Positions 49,131 to 58,899 of a stretch of DNA of 64,000 nt are shown piece by piece. Position 1 is the stretch's first letter. Every line of letters begins with the position of its first letter. This DNA comes from Gordius sp. MW1 (Eukaryota; Nematomorpha; Gordioida; Gordea; Gordiidae), in NCBI GenBank assembly GCA_964036665.1, contig OZ038526.1:5022001-5086000 (forward strand), written 5' to 3'. The notes under the pieces were generated by a model that did no database searches, was not told where the DNA came from, and saw only the letters and a list, made by a program, of their open reading frames with translations. Both the position numbers and the translations under genes were made by a program.

Positions 49131-49858
49131 GCCATTAATATAAGATAAGATTTGGGATTTAGAGAAATATATTCTAAAAACCATTCCCTTACCAATAAAA
49201 TTTCTTCTAATATTTCTTAATGCAAACCGATTATAATAATATACCTTACTTTTAAAACTTAATAATAAACTTATATGATAGTCATCTTAAATGCCATTAG
49301 TAAGATTAAGTGGGAGTAATTTCATCTTTGCCCCCCCCCCTAATTTATGAAAAAAAAAATTTTCAATGCAAAAACATTGAAAAATTAAAGAAATTTATGT
49401 TTTGCCCCCCCCCTAAATGAACTTTTACCCGTTTTGCCCCCCCCCTAATCCAAAACCTGGCTACGCCCATGATATAAGATAAGATGTGGGATTTAGAGAA
49501 ATATATTCTAAAAACCATTCCCTTACCAATAAAATATCTTCTAATATTTCTTAATGCAAACCGATTATAATAATATACCTTACTTTTAAAACTTAATAAT
49601 AAACTTATATGATAGTCATCTTAAATGCCAGTAGCAAGATTAAGTGGGAGTAATTTCATCTTTAACAATATAAGATATGATGTGGGATTTAGAGAAATAT
49701 ATTCTAAAAACCATTCCCTTACCAATAAAATTTCTTCTAATATTTCTTAATGCAAACCGATTATAATAATATACCTTACTTTTAAAACTTAATAATAACC
49801 TTATATGATAGTCATCTAAGTAGCAAGATTAAGTGGGAGTAATTTCATCTTTAACAAT
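49131..49858 (+). repeat. Three copies of a 190-200-bp tandem unit, split by a MITE half
   Basis: Units at about 49131-49329, 49471-49668 and 49669-49858 share atttagagaaatatattcta, accattcccttaccaataaa and taagtgggagtaatttcatc almost without change. The 141-bp MITE piece 49330-49470 lies exactly between units 1 and 2 but not between 2 and 3. Confidence 0.9.
49330..49470. mobile_element. MITE right half, ATGGGCGTAGCC family
   Basis: Three C-run blocks with aaaacattgaaaaatt between them, ending aaacctggctacgcccat. Very similar to copy 3 at 12975-13130, but without a left end here. Confidence 0.7.
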
Positions 49859-50760
49859 ATTGAGTAAAGAATTTATATTAATTATCTAATGAATTAACAA
49901 ACAATAAATATAAATGACACAATAAAGCAGTTAAAGAAAATAATTAAAAAAACACATGTTGTTTGACATTCTATATATTGTAAATTCACTTAAGCTTTTA
50001 GAAAAATAGGTAGTTAAAGAAATAATAAACTTATGATCAATACAAAAATAAATTGTAACAGCATTTCATATAACTTTTATAAATATAAATTTCAAAATTA
50101 GTTAGTTTAATTTAAGATGATTAAGGAGTACCCTCCTCCATTTAAGTAGCAAATGTATGGAAATCCAAATATTTCTTATATTCTTCATGCATTAAGAGCA
50201 TGCTGATAGAAATCGTCTTCAGGATATAATTTATATTCCCTCTCTTGATAAATGTATTTGACTTGTTAGGTTGTACATTGGTCCGTATGAAACTTTTTTG
50301 GAAATAAAAAACCATAAACCAATAAAGACATTTGCAAATTTTTGTGAACCTAAAAAAATTATTTTGGAATTTACTTCGATAAGCCTTCTAAATTGAATAT
50401 ATTAAAAGTTCTTATAAAGATGAGGTCAGCGAAGTACAATCCATCTTAATCAAATAACAAATATCTTTTTTGCTATGTATAACAAATATTTTGCAAATAC
50501 TGCGTGCGGAAGAACACATTTACAACACGATAGATACGCAGTATACGTCATGAGGTGGCGTTTGAGTGACATTTTAGTAAAAGTCAAAACGTATAAAGCT
50601 AAATAACTTGACCGTCTTATGACTTAGTAATTTGGAATATAGTTAAAAACCTATTCTCAGACCTACCAATCATTCGCGGAAATTTCCATATAAATCGGTC
50701 CAGCCGTTTCGGAGGAGTTTAATGCCTAACACCGTTTCACGTGATTTTTATATATATAGA

Positions 50761-51593
50761 TTAACTGCCTAAATTAATCTGAGATTTAATTTTAGAATAA
50801 AAGGTATTGATTTTAAAACTACTTATCCCTTTTCCGTCCTTAGTGCGTAATTTAAATGAAAAAAATTATTTCTGAATAATTTATTTAAAAAACTATATTA
50901 ACTTCTAAAATAGAAGAGGAAGATGCTAATGCAATTAATTATAGTTATAAAGGTAATAATTAAATTTATTTTTCTGACATTAAACATAGTACTTATATAA
51001 ACTACTTTAAATTCCTTGTTAATAGAAATGCGAGTGTTAAAGTGATGTTATGCAGCGCGCCATTTTACATCCGCGCCTTAATAGAAAGAAAGAGACTAAG
51101 AAGCCACACCCTTATAAAGGTCCATCGTAAGACGCGCTTGCCTAATGTAAGGTCTCTTTTTTTACTAATTCCCTCCCCCATGGTTCTAAATTGTAGAAAA
51201 TAGAACCGCCATATGTGCCATTACAAAAGACTTTAAGACAAAAAACCTAAAAACATAAGAAGGATTTTTTGAAGGAGGGGGTTATAAAATTTTAATGGTT
51301 AAATTTTTTTTGTAACTATTTTTTGGATAAAAATGATTTTTTTAAGGTAGCCTGCCCCACCCCTTAGCCGAGTGGGCCCAGCAGCGAGCCCGACTTTTTG
51401 GTTGTTTAATTTTTATTTTTAATTACAAATAGAATGTAAAAATTTTTTTGCCAGCTTTCCCTCCCCCTCGAGAAATGTTTATTTGATTCTATATTTTTAT
51501 ATTGCCTAACCTATGGCATGAATATTTTCGAATAATTTATTGGAAATGAAACAAGGATAATTTGGCGTTAAAAATAAAAGAGTTTAAAAAATA
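50761..51593. other. Gene-free stretch with scraps
   Basis: 51265-51370 holds an inverted copy of the second GGCGTAG family core (gtaactattttttggataaa). 51350-51405 is GC-rich and resembles the hAT-like ends (gtgggcccagcagcgagccc). Otherwise nothing. Confidence 0.45.
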
Positions 51594-51749
51594 ATGACCA
51601 CACAGGTTTATTTGGGACAAGCCCCTACATCAGTCCCCAACGAAAGAATATTCTCGTCCGCCGTCAATATCCAGACTAATAAAAGAAATAAATTGTCGTC
51701 TGCTAATTTAAAATATAGTTTATGTTTAAATAGCTGGAACACTCTGTAA
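51594..51749 (+). pseudogene. hAT transposase C-terminal dimerisation segment
   Basis: 51 codons reading YLGQAPTSVPNERIFSSAVN, then QTNKRNKLSSANLKYSLCLN and SWNTL before a TAA. This is the hAT C-terminal signature: a conserved S/P-NERIFS block, then R-LS--NL. The upstream transposase is absent and an in-frame stop lies just before the ATG at 51594, so it is a fragment. It may be a relic of an autonomous partner of the local hAT elements; no matching ends were found around it. Confidence 0.88.
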
Positions 51750-51904
51750 ATAATATAATTAGTTTAGTTATATTCTCACAATGTTAATAATTTTTTTTGA
51801 AATAAAATGTTTGTTGTGCTTTTACTTGAGATAAAAGTTAGTCGAAAGGTAAAAGTAATTTATAATTTGTGTAAAAATACAAGGGTTAAGAACATTATAT
51901 TTTT

Positions 51905-52024
51905 GGAGGGGCATAACAAAAACACCAAGTTTAGATAAAATTTATTTGATTTTGTAACCCTCCCTTCCCCTTACACCCCCCCCCCCCCCAAAACAAAAAA
52001 TTATACAATCCTGCTTATGCCCCT
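51905..52024. mobile_element. Small MITE with ggggcataa ends
   Basis: ggggcataac at the left and cttatgcccc at the right are inverse. C-runs before the right end match the ATGGGCGTAGCC family layout. No target duplication fixed. Confidence 0.4.
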
Positions 52025-52720
52025 GGCTTAATTGTTATATTAAAAGTAAAAGTTAAATGTCCTGTCCGGTACCTTCTATCGTTTCGTATCAGTTAAGCAA
52101 AGTCTTTAATTTTATATTAGTTTACACTTTATAGATAGGATAGCTTAAAATAACAAATTTGACTGCACAGCACGCACAACAGCACACATCGTGTTGACGA
52201 TGATGACAATAACAACTAGCTAACAACACCCTCTCAGCATATATCTAATGGTCCATCGGGTCTCTATAAAAATATAATAGACTAGCTAGTGGTCGGTATT
52301 CAACACACCCACACTGAATATCTTCACCAGAAAAGGAGACTAAGGGCTTGTCATAATATCGGGTTTAGATTCAAATGGCGCGAATTTATCTTTATCAAAT
52401 ATCCGATTATATGTTTCAAACTCGGTTGTAATTATTAATATTTTCTTTTTTGATAGTTAAAACCGTTTTTTGTTTATTTCAGCTCTTGAGATTAATCGCT
52501 GTTATGTTATGCGTCTGAAATGTAAATCTGCTATGAATTCGAAGTTAAGACACGGCTATGTTATAACCCGTACAACGATTTTTGATGCGCAGCAAAATTT
52601 GATATTAAGACAAACCCTAACAGGATGTGCCTTTTTTCAAAAGACTAGAATAAGCGCGCCGTCACAACACTAGTGTTAATACAACTATAAAAGAGAGTAA
52701 TATTAAAACACAACAAATTA
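52025..52720. other. Stretch left of the foldback element
   Basis: A plus-strand frame (about 52483-52673) starts right after a good acceptor-like tttatttcag and uses balanced codons. I could not pair it with an upstream exon in frame and it matches nothing I know. It may be part of the foldback element or chance. Confidence 0.3.
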
Positions 52721-54261
52721 TTTGCTAAGTATTTTATTCATATTGCTAAGTATTTTTAGCGTCATTGCTAAGTATTTTATTCGTTTGCTAAGTATTTAAT
52801 TTGTTTGCTAAGTATTTAAATTAATGCTAAGTATTAAATTCAAATGCTAAGTATTTTATTCATTTGCTAAGTATTTAAATAAATTTTGCTAAGTATTTTA
52901 TTGTTTTGCTAAGTATTTTATTTATTTGCTAAGCATTTTATTTGTTTGCTAAGTATTTTAATGTTTTGCTAAGTATTTAAATTATATGCTAAGTATTTAA
53001 ATATATTATGCTAAGTATTTAAATTATTGCTAAGTATTTAAATATATTATGCTAAGTATTTAAATTATTGCTAAGTATTTAAATATATTATGCTAAGTAT
53101 TTAAATTATTGCTAAGTATTTAAATAAATTGTGCCAAGTATTTAAATTATTTGTTAAATATTTAAGTAAATTATGCTAAGTATATTATCTAGGTTTATAA
53201 ATAAATTATGCTAAGTAAAGATTTTATAAATTTAAACGAATAAAGCTGTCTGTTGATTTTAAATTCATGTTTCAAATTTTGACTAACGAGGTCATGAAAT
53301 TAAGTAATAAAAATGCAGTTTTTGAAGTTCTTGTCATTGATGCAGCCAGTGCAATTCATAATGCATTTAAAGCTGTTTTTGGGGATAAAATGGTTGTGGT
53401 ATAGGGTTAGGGTTTATTGTAGTTGAATAAAATCTCTATCAATTATCCTATTGGCTATTTAGATTATTTTATATGAAGTAATTATAGAACATGAAGGGTA
53501 TTTCTTCACCTACAAATAAATAATCAGAATTTTTTTATTCAAATCTAAAATAAATTATTTTTTATATTATAACAATATAAAATTGAAATATTATGTTTTT
53601 CAACTATAAATTTTGGTAATTCATTAAAATAATTCCCATTAAAACTTAACTTCAAATTTCAACACTTTTTTGTGTCATAAATAAAACTTTGAATTAAAAA
53701 ACTTTAATAACTTAGCACTTCAAAATAGAAAACCTAGCATTTTTAAAAATTAATTTTCTTTGAAATTATTACCATTAAAACTTTGTCCTTTTTAGCTTTA
53801 AAACCTTATTATCTTATATTTTTTTACAACTCAGCATTTTGATTAAAACTCATAATTTAAATTTTTTTTAATAAAATACTTAGCATTTTAATAAAAAAAG
53901 CTTAGTATATGAAAATAAAAACTCTGCAATTTAATAATAAGAACGTAGCGTTTAAAAATAGAAAACTTAGCATTTAAAAATAAAATACTTAGCATTTCCT
54001 TTGAAATACTTAGCATTTAAAATAAAATACTTAGCATTTCCTTTAAAATACTTAGCATTTTAAAATAAAATACTTAGCATTTAGATTAAAATACTTAGCA
54101 TTTAATAATAAAATACTTAGCATTTAGATTAAAATACTTAGCATTTACATTAAAATACTTAGCATAAAATACTTAGCGTTTTTTAATAAAATACTTAGCA
54201 CTTTAATTAAAATACTTAGCATAAATTAATTAGCAATTTGTAATTATTTACTTAGCAGTTA
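52721..54261. mobile_element. Foldback element with minisatellite arms and MULE transposase scrap
   Basis: The left arm (52721-53218) is about two dozen units of TGCTAAGTATTT with 5-11-bp AT spacers. The right arm (about 53873-54261, with outliers from 53711) is the same word inverted, AAATACTTAGCA, in some fifteen units. Between them, 53267-53404 encodes a MULE-type transposase segment. Drosophila FB elements likewise combine tandem-repeat arms with a MuDR-type transposase, so the same architecture is inferred. Only a piece of the enzyme remains, so it is not autonomous. The outer ends and target duplication are unresolved. Confidence 0.8.
53267..53404 (+). pseudogene. MULE transposase fragment inside the foldback element
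   Basis: 45 codons with VLVIDAASAIHNAFKAVFGD near the end. This matches the MULE domain block with D-A--AI-NAF---FG that precedes the MCW-H motif. The frame ends at TAG before that motif, and upstream catalytic blocks are absent. Confidence 0.75.
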
Positions 54262-54300
54262 AATAACACCCATATTAAAATACAAATAAATAATACTCAC

Positions 54301-54446
54301 ATGGGCTTAGCCAGGGGCGGCTGCCCTCTCTAAAGCCAAAATTTAAAAAAATTAATAATTATGGCTTAAATTTCAAAAAAATACTATTTAGCCCTCCCTA
54401 AAGCACTATTGCCCCCCCCTCTAGTTCGAGTCCTGGCCACACCCAT
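54301..54446. mobile_element. MITE, ATGGGCGTAGCC family, copy 6
   Basis: Ends are atgggcttagccagg and cctggccacacccat, with the usual ggggcggctgccc and C-run blocks. Flanks do not match, so the duplication has decayed. Confidence 0.7.
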
Positions 54447-54639
54447 GATTAAAGTAAAATGATAATATTACAACGCGTTCTGCAGTTTTCTTTTCTTCAA
54501 AAACTGAGTGTGCTAATTCTATAGTAAAGATTGATGATCAAATTCAACTAAGAATAAATAATCCTCATGGTTTAGTAATTTGATTTGTAAAGTTAACTTT
54601 TGGATGATCATGACATAGCCAACTTAAAGCAAATGTAAT

Positions 54640-55315
54640 TGGGATCGGCAAAGTTCATATTGTAAAATTCCAGCCTGCGGATGGCTTATAAACGCTGCAC
54701 ATGGATGGACTTTTTGTTTAAAAAAATTTACGGACCGTGCTTGGACAGGCTTTAAGTAGATAAACGCTGGGCGGACCTAGCTATAAGTAGCGTGCCTCCG
54801 GCCAACTACTTAAATTATTTTAATAATGCATAAATAATGGTGTCTTTTTTGTGAGGTTTATCAAATTCGTTAATTGTTTGATTTTTACAATATAATGATT
54901 AAATCAATATTCTTTTCCTTATCATTTATTCATAGAACTTGTGATTCTTAAATGAGTGGATCCAAGTTTTGAAAATTAAAAATTGTTAAATAAAATTACC
55001 CTTGCATAATATCCAATCATAGATCATTTAAATGGTTTTATGCAACAACAAGTGCTACAATGGAAGTTAAACGGTGGATCACTTTGAGGTAATAAAAACT
55101 AGTTTAAAAATGATGATTTTTTGACATGATTTTTATTTCAAGATGGATTTAATTTGAACAAAAATTTACATTTAAAAAGCAGCAAAATTTAAATAATATT
55201 TTCGGGAGTCCAGGCTGGACCCGTGCTTTGTAACAAATTTGCAGGCCTGGGTATAAATTAATCTTAATACGCCGGATCGGGACAGGATTTTTAACTGGGT
55301 CCGTGCATATTTCTA
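54640..55315. mobile_element. Decayed hAT-like element with GC-rich ends
   Basis: The right end, read in reverse, is TAGAAATATGCACGGACCC, close to the TAGAGATCTGCACG family tip. The left part has acggaccgtgcttggacagg and related words. The left boundary is uncertain and no transposase is seen. Confidence 0.4.
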
Positions 55316-56316
55316 GCATAACAAATTGCGCCTTTAGATAAAGACCACAGGCGGATTTGTATCACAAAATTTAAATCATTACTGTTATTGCTTTTTCCAA
55401 ATACAAACATATTACTGAAGATCTTAAAAATGTTTTTTTTATCAAAAACCCAATTAAAATATTGAATGTACATATTCATTTGGTTTTTGTTGAATCTCGA
55501 CACATAATTAACCCCCCCCCCCCATAGGGCAATTTTAATTACCCCGATGATGTATATATTCTTAAAAATTATCACATGATGTCATTTAAAATTAATTTAT
55601 ACATTGAGAATTCTAATTTGACTATGAAAACAAAACAATAAATCAAGTTTTTTACCTGTTCACTAGTAATTTACTTTAATTGTTATCATTCTTATACCCA
55701 CCTATACCTATTGAATGTTAGTAACGACCAACAAGCCTCCTAATTCAATTATAATATAATTGTTTCTAATTCCTTTTTTTTCTTCAAATTCATGGGCCTA
55801 GGCTTAAAAAAGTCGTCTGAATTTATAAAGTCAACCGAATCAACGACGATTCTGATATTAGATGATTTATTTCAGCATAATTAAAATAACAAATCCCAAA
55901 ATATTGTGAAATGTTGAATAAATAAAATACTAGTAGTAGCTAATCGGTACACAAAATCTTGTTGAAGGCCCAGACATAAAAAGTTAAAGCATAAATGTCC
56001 TAAAGAAAAAAAAATAAGTTCTTCCATTTTAGAATCCGCTGTTTACTTATGATTGATGCCGTGTATATTTTAATTATTGCGAATAGACAAGTCTAAGTTC
56101 AAATACTAAATCAGATCAAATTAAATCACTTTGTTTGTATCATACCACTTGGACTCTTAAGCCAAAATAGACGGGTACATAATAAATAAGCATTAGAGTT
56201 TATTGTCAAAGTATTTAGTTTTTAAATTAACTATAATTATCATGGTTCGAATTGCACATTCTCTAACTAAGGAATTAAATAATAGGCGTATATTATTATT
56301 TGTTTATACTGTAGAG
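55316..56316. other. Gene-free AT-rich stretch
   Basis: Contains only a C-run at 55511-55523. A minus-strand frame overlapping 55291-55575 is not convincing. Confidence 0.5.
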
Positions 56317-57086
56317 CAGGGGTAAGCAACGCGGCGCCCGCGGGCGCCATGGCGCCCCCGATCGATTTTTAATGCGCCCTCGCTGGATTAATGTAAATGT
56401 ATGATATGAGCGTATCTAATAACACGCGTATTTTTTGTTAGTGTGTGATCGTATTTCGAATAGACCACGCGTAGACCGTGCATTTAAAACTACAAAGTAA
56501 TCAGAAATAATTCTTTTCTTTCAAAACCCTTCATGGATAAATGTAAAAGAAAAAGAACACATTATTTCAACGATGAATGGGGACATCTATATTGTTTCGT
56601 TGATTACAAAGGGAAGTGTATTTGTTTGTTGTGTAATAATAGTGTTGCGATCCCCAAGAAAAGTAATATTGAACGACATTTTAAGACCGTTCATACAAAT
56701 TTTGATAGTGACTATCCAATGAACTCTGAAATTAGAAGACAAAAAATTATTTCTTAACCCTCAAGAACTAACCAGCAAAGCCTTTTTACTAAACCACTGC
56801 AACAACATAAAGCAGCAGCGATCGCGTCATATAAAATATCGCATTTGCTAGCTAAGAATAAAAAACCATTTACAGATAGAATATAAGAAATTAGCTGAAA
56901 ATAGGGACACCCAAGTTTCACACTGAATTATATGTATTATTATGTATGACACCAACAAAATAAAGTTATAAAAAATCTGTTTTTTGATGCCCATTTATAC
57001 CTGTTGATTATCTGTAAAATATGCGCCCTCGGTGATTTTCAAATTTAGTATTGCGCCCTTAAGGACAAACAGGTTGCCGACCCCTG
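56317..57086 (+). mobile_element. hAT deletion derivative encoding a BED-type finger (770 bp)
   Basis: Begins CAGGGGTAAGCAAC and ends GTTGCCGACCCCTG (two mismatches in 14). It is flanked by a perfect 8-bp duplication, ctgtagag, at 56309-56316 and 57087-57094. gcgcc-rich words lie inside both ends. It carries the first part of a transposase and a short tail resembling its C-terminus (LAENRDTQVSH then stop, about 56895-56927), with the middle deleted. It needs a related hAT for movement. The exact duplication suggests a fairly recent insertion. Confidence 0.92.
56533..56886 (+). pseudogene. hAT transposase N-terminus (ZBED/GTF2IRD2-like)
   Basis: From the ATG at 56533 the frame encodes a BED-like zinc finger with C31, C34, H49 and H54 (CLLC...HFKTVH) within YCFVDYKGKCICLLCNNSV and SNIERHFKTVH. 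After one in-frame TAA (56755-56757) the same frame continues QQSLFTKPLQQ and ASYKISHLLAKNKKPFTDRI to a second stop. This matches the N-terminal layout of hAT transposases from which vertebrate GTF2IRD2 and ZBED5-like proteins derive. The catalytic RNase-H part is missing. Confidence 0.85.
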
Positions 57087-58141
57087 CTGTAGAGTAACAA
57101 CACGTTAAAAAACATCTCATTCAATGAAAGAACAATGCATGTTCAAATTCGAATAGCTTATGATTTCTCTAAACAAATAAGGTTAGCGTTGGATTTTGCA
57201 AGAACAAGATTTAAAAGTTTTATAATTCTTTTTTTTATGGAAAACCGTTGATTTATTTATTAACGAAGGAATCAAGAGTTGGTAAATATTGTTAATTTAT
57301 AATATTTATATAAAGTAGATTCATAACAAGGGATAGCTTAGGTTAAGGGGGAGCATATAGATAAATAATTCCATATAAAACGGTAATCAACCACAGATCT
57401 TGTTACTAGTCATGATTACTATTTTAAATAAGTAATAATTTCTATGTATTATAACTAAATTTATTTTTGAGCCAAACGCCTTGTTAGTATTTGTCTAAGA
57501 AATTCATCTTACACTCTTGCCCAGACCATTCCCCCCCCCCTACCCGTCCCTATATAACCTGCTTGAATGCTACGACTTGTACACAAACTTCAGAAATTTT
57601 ATATAATTGTCAATATCTCTTTGAAATGAAGATAATTGACGATATCTTATAATTGAATTGGATTGTATAAATTTATTAATATTTAATAACTAAGGTAGTC
57701 ACAAGCTCTATAGCCATTAAGTCAGGGAGCAGGACTTTGAGTCCGCCGACCTTAATTCATTAGATAAAAGGTTTATATTAACAAAAATTTATTACATAAT
57801 AACAATTTTATAAATATTGATGATGAAAACGTTAATGCACTGCACATAATATATGATATGATGCTGACTATATAAAGGTGTTTGTTACTGGCTAACTTTT
57901 GAAGCAAAGGAATGGCAAATGTATCTAAATCCATTTCTTTCTAAACAAATTCTGTGAGCATAAAGCCCTACAATACACCTATAAATTTTATTTTAATGAT
58001 TTTTAAAAACAAATTATTTAGGTTAAGGGAAGGTGAAAAATATATATACTGATGATATTAATAATTGTTAATGTAATAAAAAACACTTAAAAAAATAATA
58101 ATAGGTGATCTGAATAAAATGTAATGGCTTAATCCATTGTT
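57087..58141. other. Gene-free AT-rich stretch
   Basis: A tRNA-like anticodon-arm sequence (ggactttgagtcc, about 57733-57745) stands alone without acceptor or T arms. Nothing else found. Confidence 0.45.
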
Positions 58142-58899
58142 AGTAGGGGAGACCGGGGCTACTTTAGCCATAAAAAAATTAAATCGTGTTTGAAAAAAAA
58201 ACTAAAAATTATTTTTTCAAATTTTATGTTGGAATCTATTTTTAAAGACTATTTTTAATATAGGAAGAAAATTTGGAGGGAAATAAGCAATGGTTTTTTC
58301 ACAAAATAAGTTCAAAAAAAATGAAAATCCTAAATTTTTTAAAAGTGCCCGGGGTTAGTCATAGCCCATAGATTAACTCTGACTTTTTCACTTCTTATTA
58401 GTGTATGCTAACTCATATCAATAAAAAGATTGTTTCTTCATAAAAAAATGTAGAAAATGCAAATGTAATATGAATATTTTTTGTTTTTTAAATCTTGCCA
58501 TTTGTAAAACACAATGCAAAAATGGCTAGCAATAGCCCCTTTCCGACTAGCCCCGACCCCTATTTTAATAAACAATTAATAATTTAAGATGTTATATTGC
58601 ATATAAAAATTTTATCATTATACGGTTTTTATATAAAAAATCTCCCTTTATAAGATAAAAGTTAAATCAATCCAAAATATTCAGCCAAAAAAATTTTATA
58701 TGCAAAATAAAAATTTTTGAAAAGGCTACTAATAGCCCCGAAAAATCGTTTTTTCTCAATAAAAATTTTTTTTTTACTTATGTCATATGGAAAAATACAC
58801 ATATGGTTTAAATTTTGATTTAATATCATTATTATTTTAAAAAATAATTAGAAAGATAATAGTAACCCCGGGCTACGACTAGCCCCGGCCTCCCCTACT
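58142..58899. mobile_element. TIR element with AGTAGGGGAGACCGGGGCTA ends (758 bp)
   Basis: The left end is AGTAGGGGAGACCGGGGCTA and the right end is its inverse with one mismatch over 20 bp. Further copies of tagccccg / ccggggtta words are spread through the interior (58345-58370, 58530-58560, 58725-58742, 58865-58888), as if transposase sites were repeated. The core is very A/T-rich and non-coding. No target duplication is visible, so the superfamily is undetermined. Confidence 0.8.

Larger units (their letters stand above)
46668..50760 (-). mobile_element. Helitron frame, 4.1 kb, with other elements inside
   Basis: On the minus strand the 5' end is TCTATATATATAAAAATCAC (from 50760) and the 3' end is GCAAAACAACGTTTGCCGGG followed by TCAGCTAG (to 46668). 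The base before TC is A and the base after CTAG is T, the canonical Helitron insertion context. The same ends bound the 320-bp copy at 10228. Much of the interior belongs to other repeats: two Helentron-like 3' ends, a plus-strand helicase scrap, MITE pieces and a 195-bp tandem array. I see no own Rep/helicase on the minus strand. Two separate Helitrons sharing a composite span is an alternative. Confidence 0.7.

Noticed and set aside
52721-53218. Regularly spaced repeats resembling a CRISPR array
   Set aside because: Repeat core is only about 12 bp, spacers are 5-11 bp of AT, and the context is a eukaryotic foldback transposon.
55291-55575. 94-codon minus-strand frame
   Set aside because: Starts in the GC-rich hAT end and has low-complexity AT-driven composition.
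57706-57760. tRNA-Gln-like anticodon arm (gcaggactttgagtccgcc)
   Set aside because: No acceptor pairing, no T arm and no 3' B box; at best a decayed tRNA scrap.
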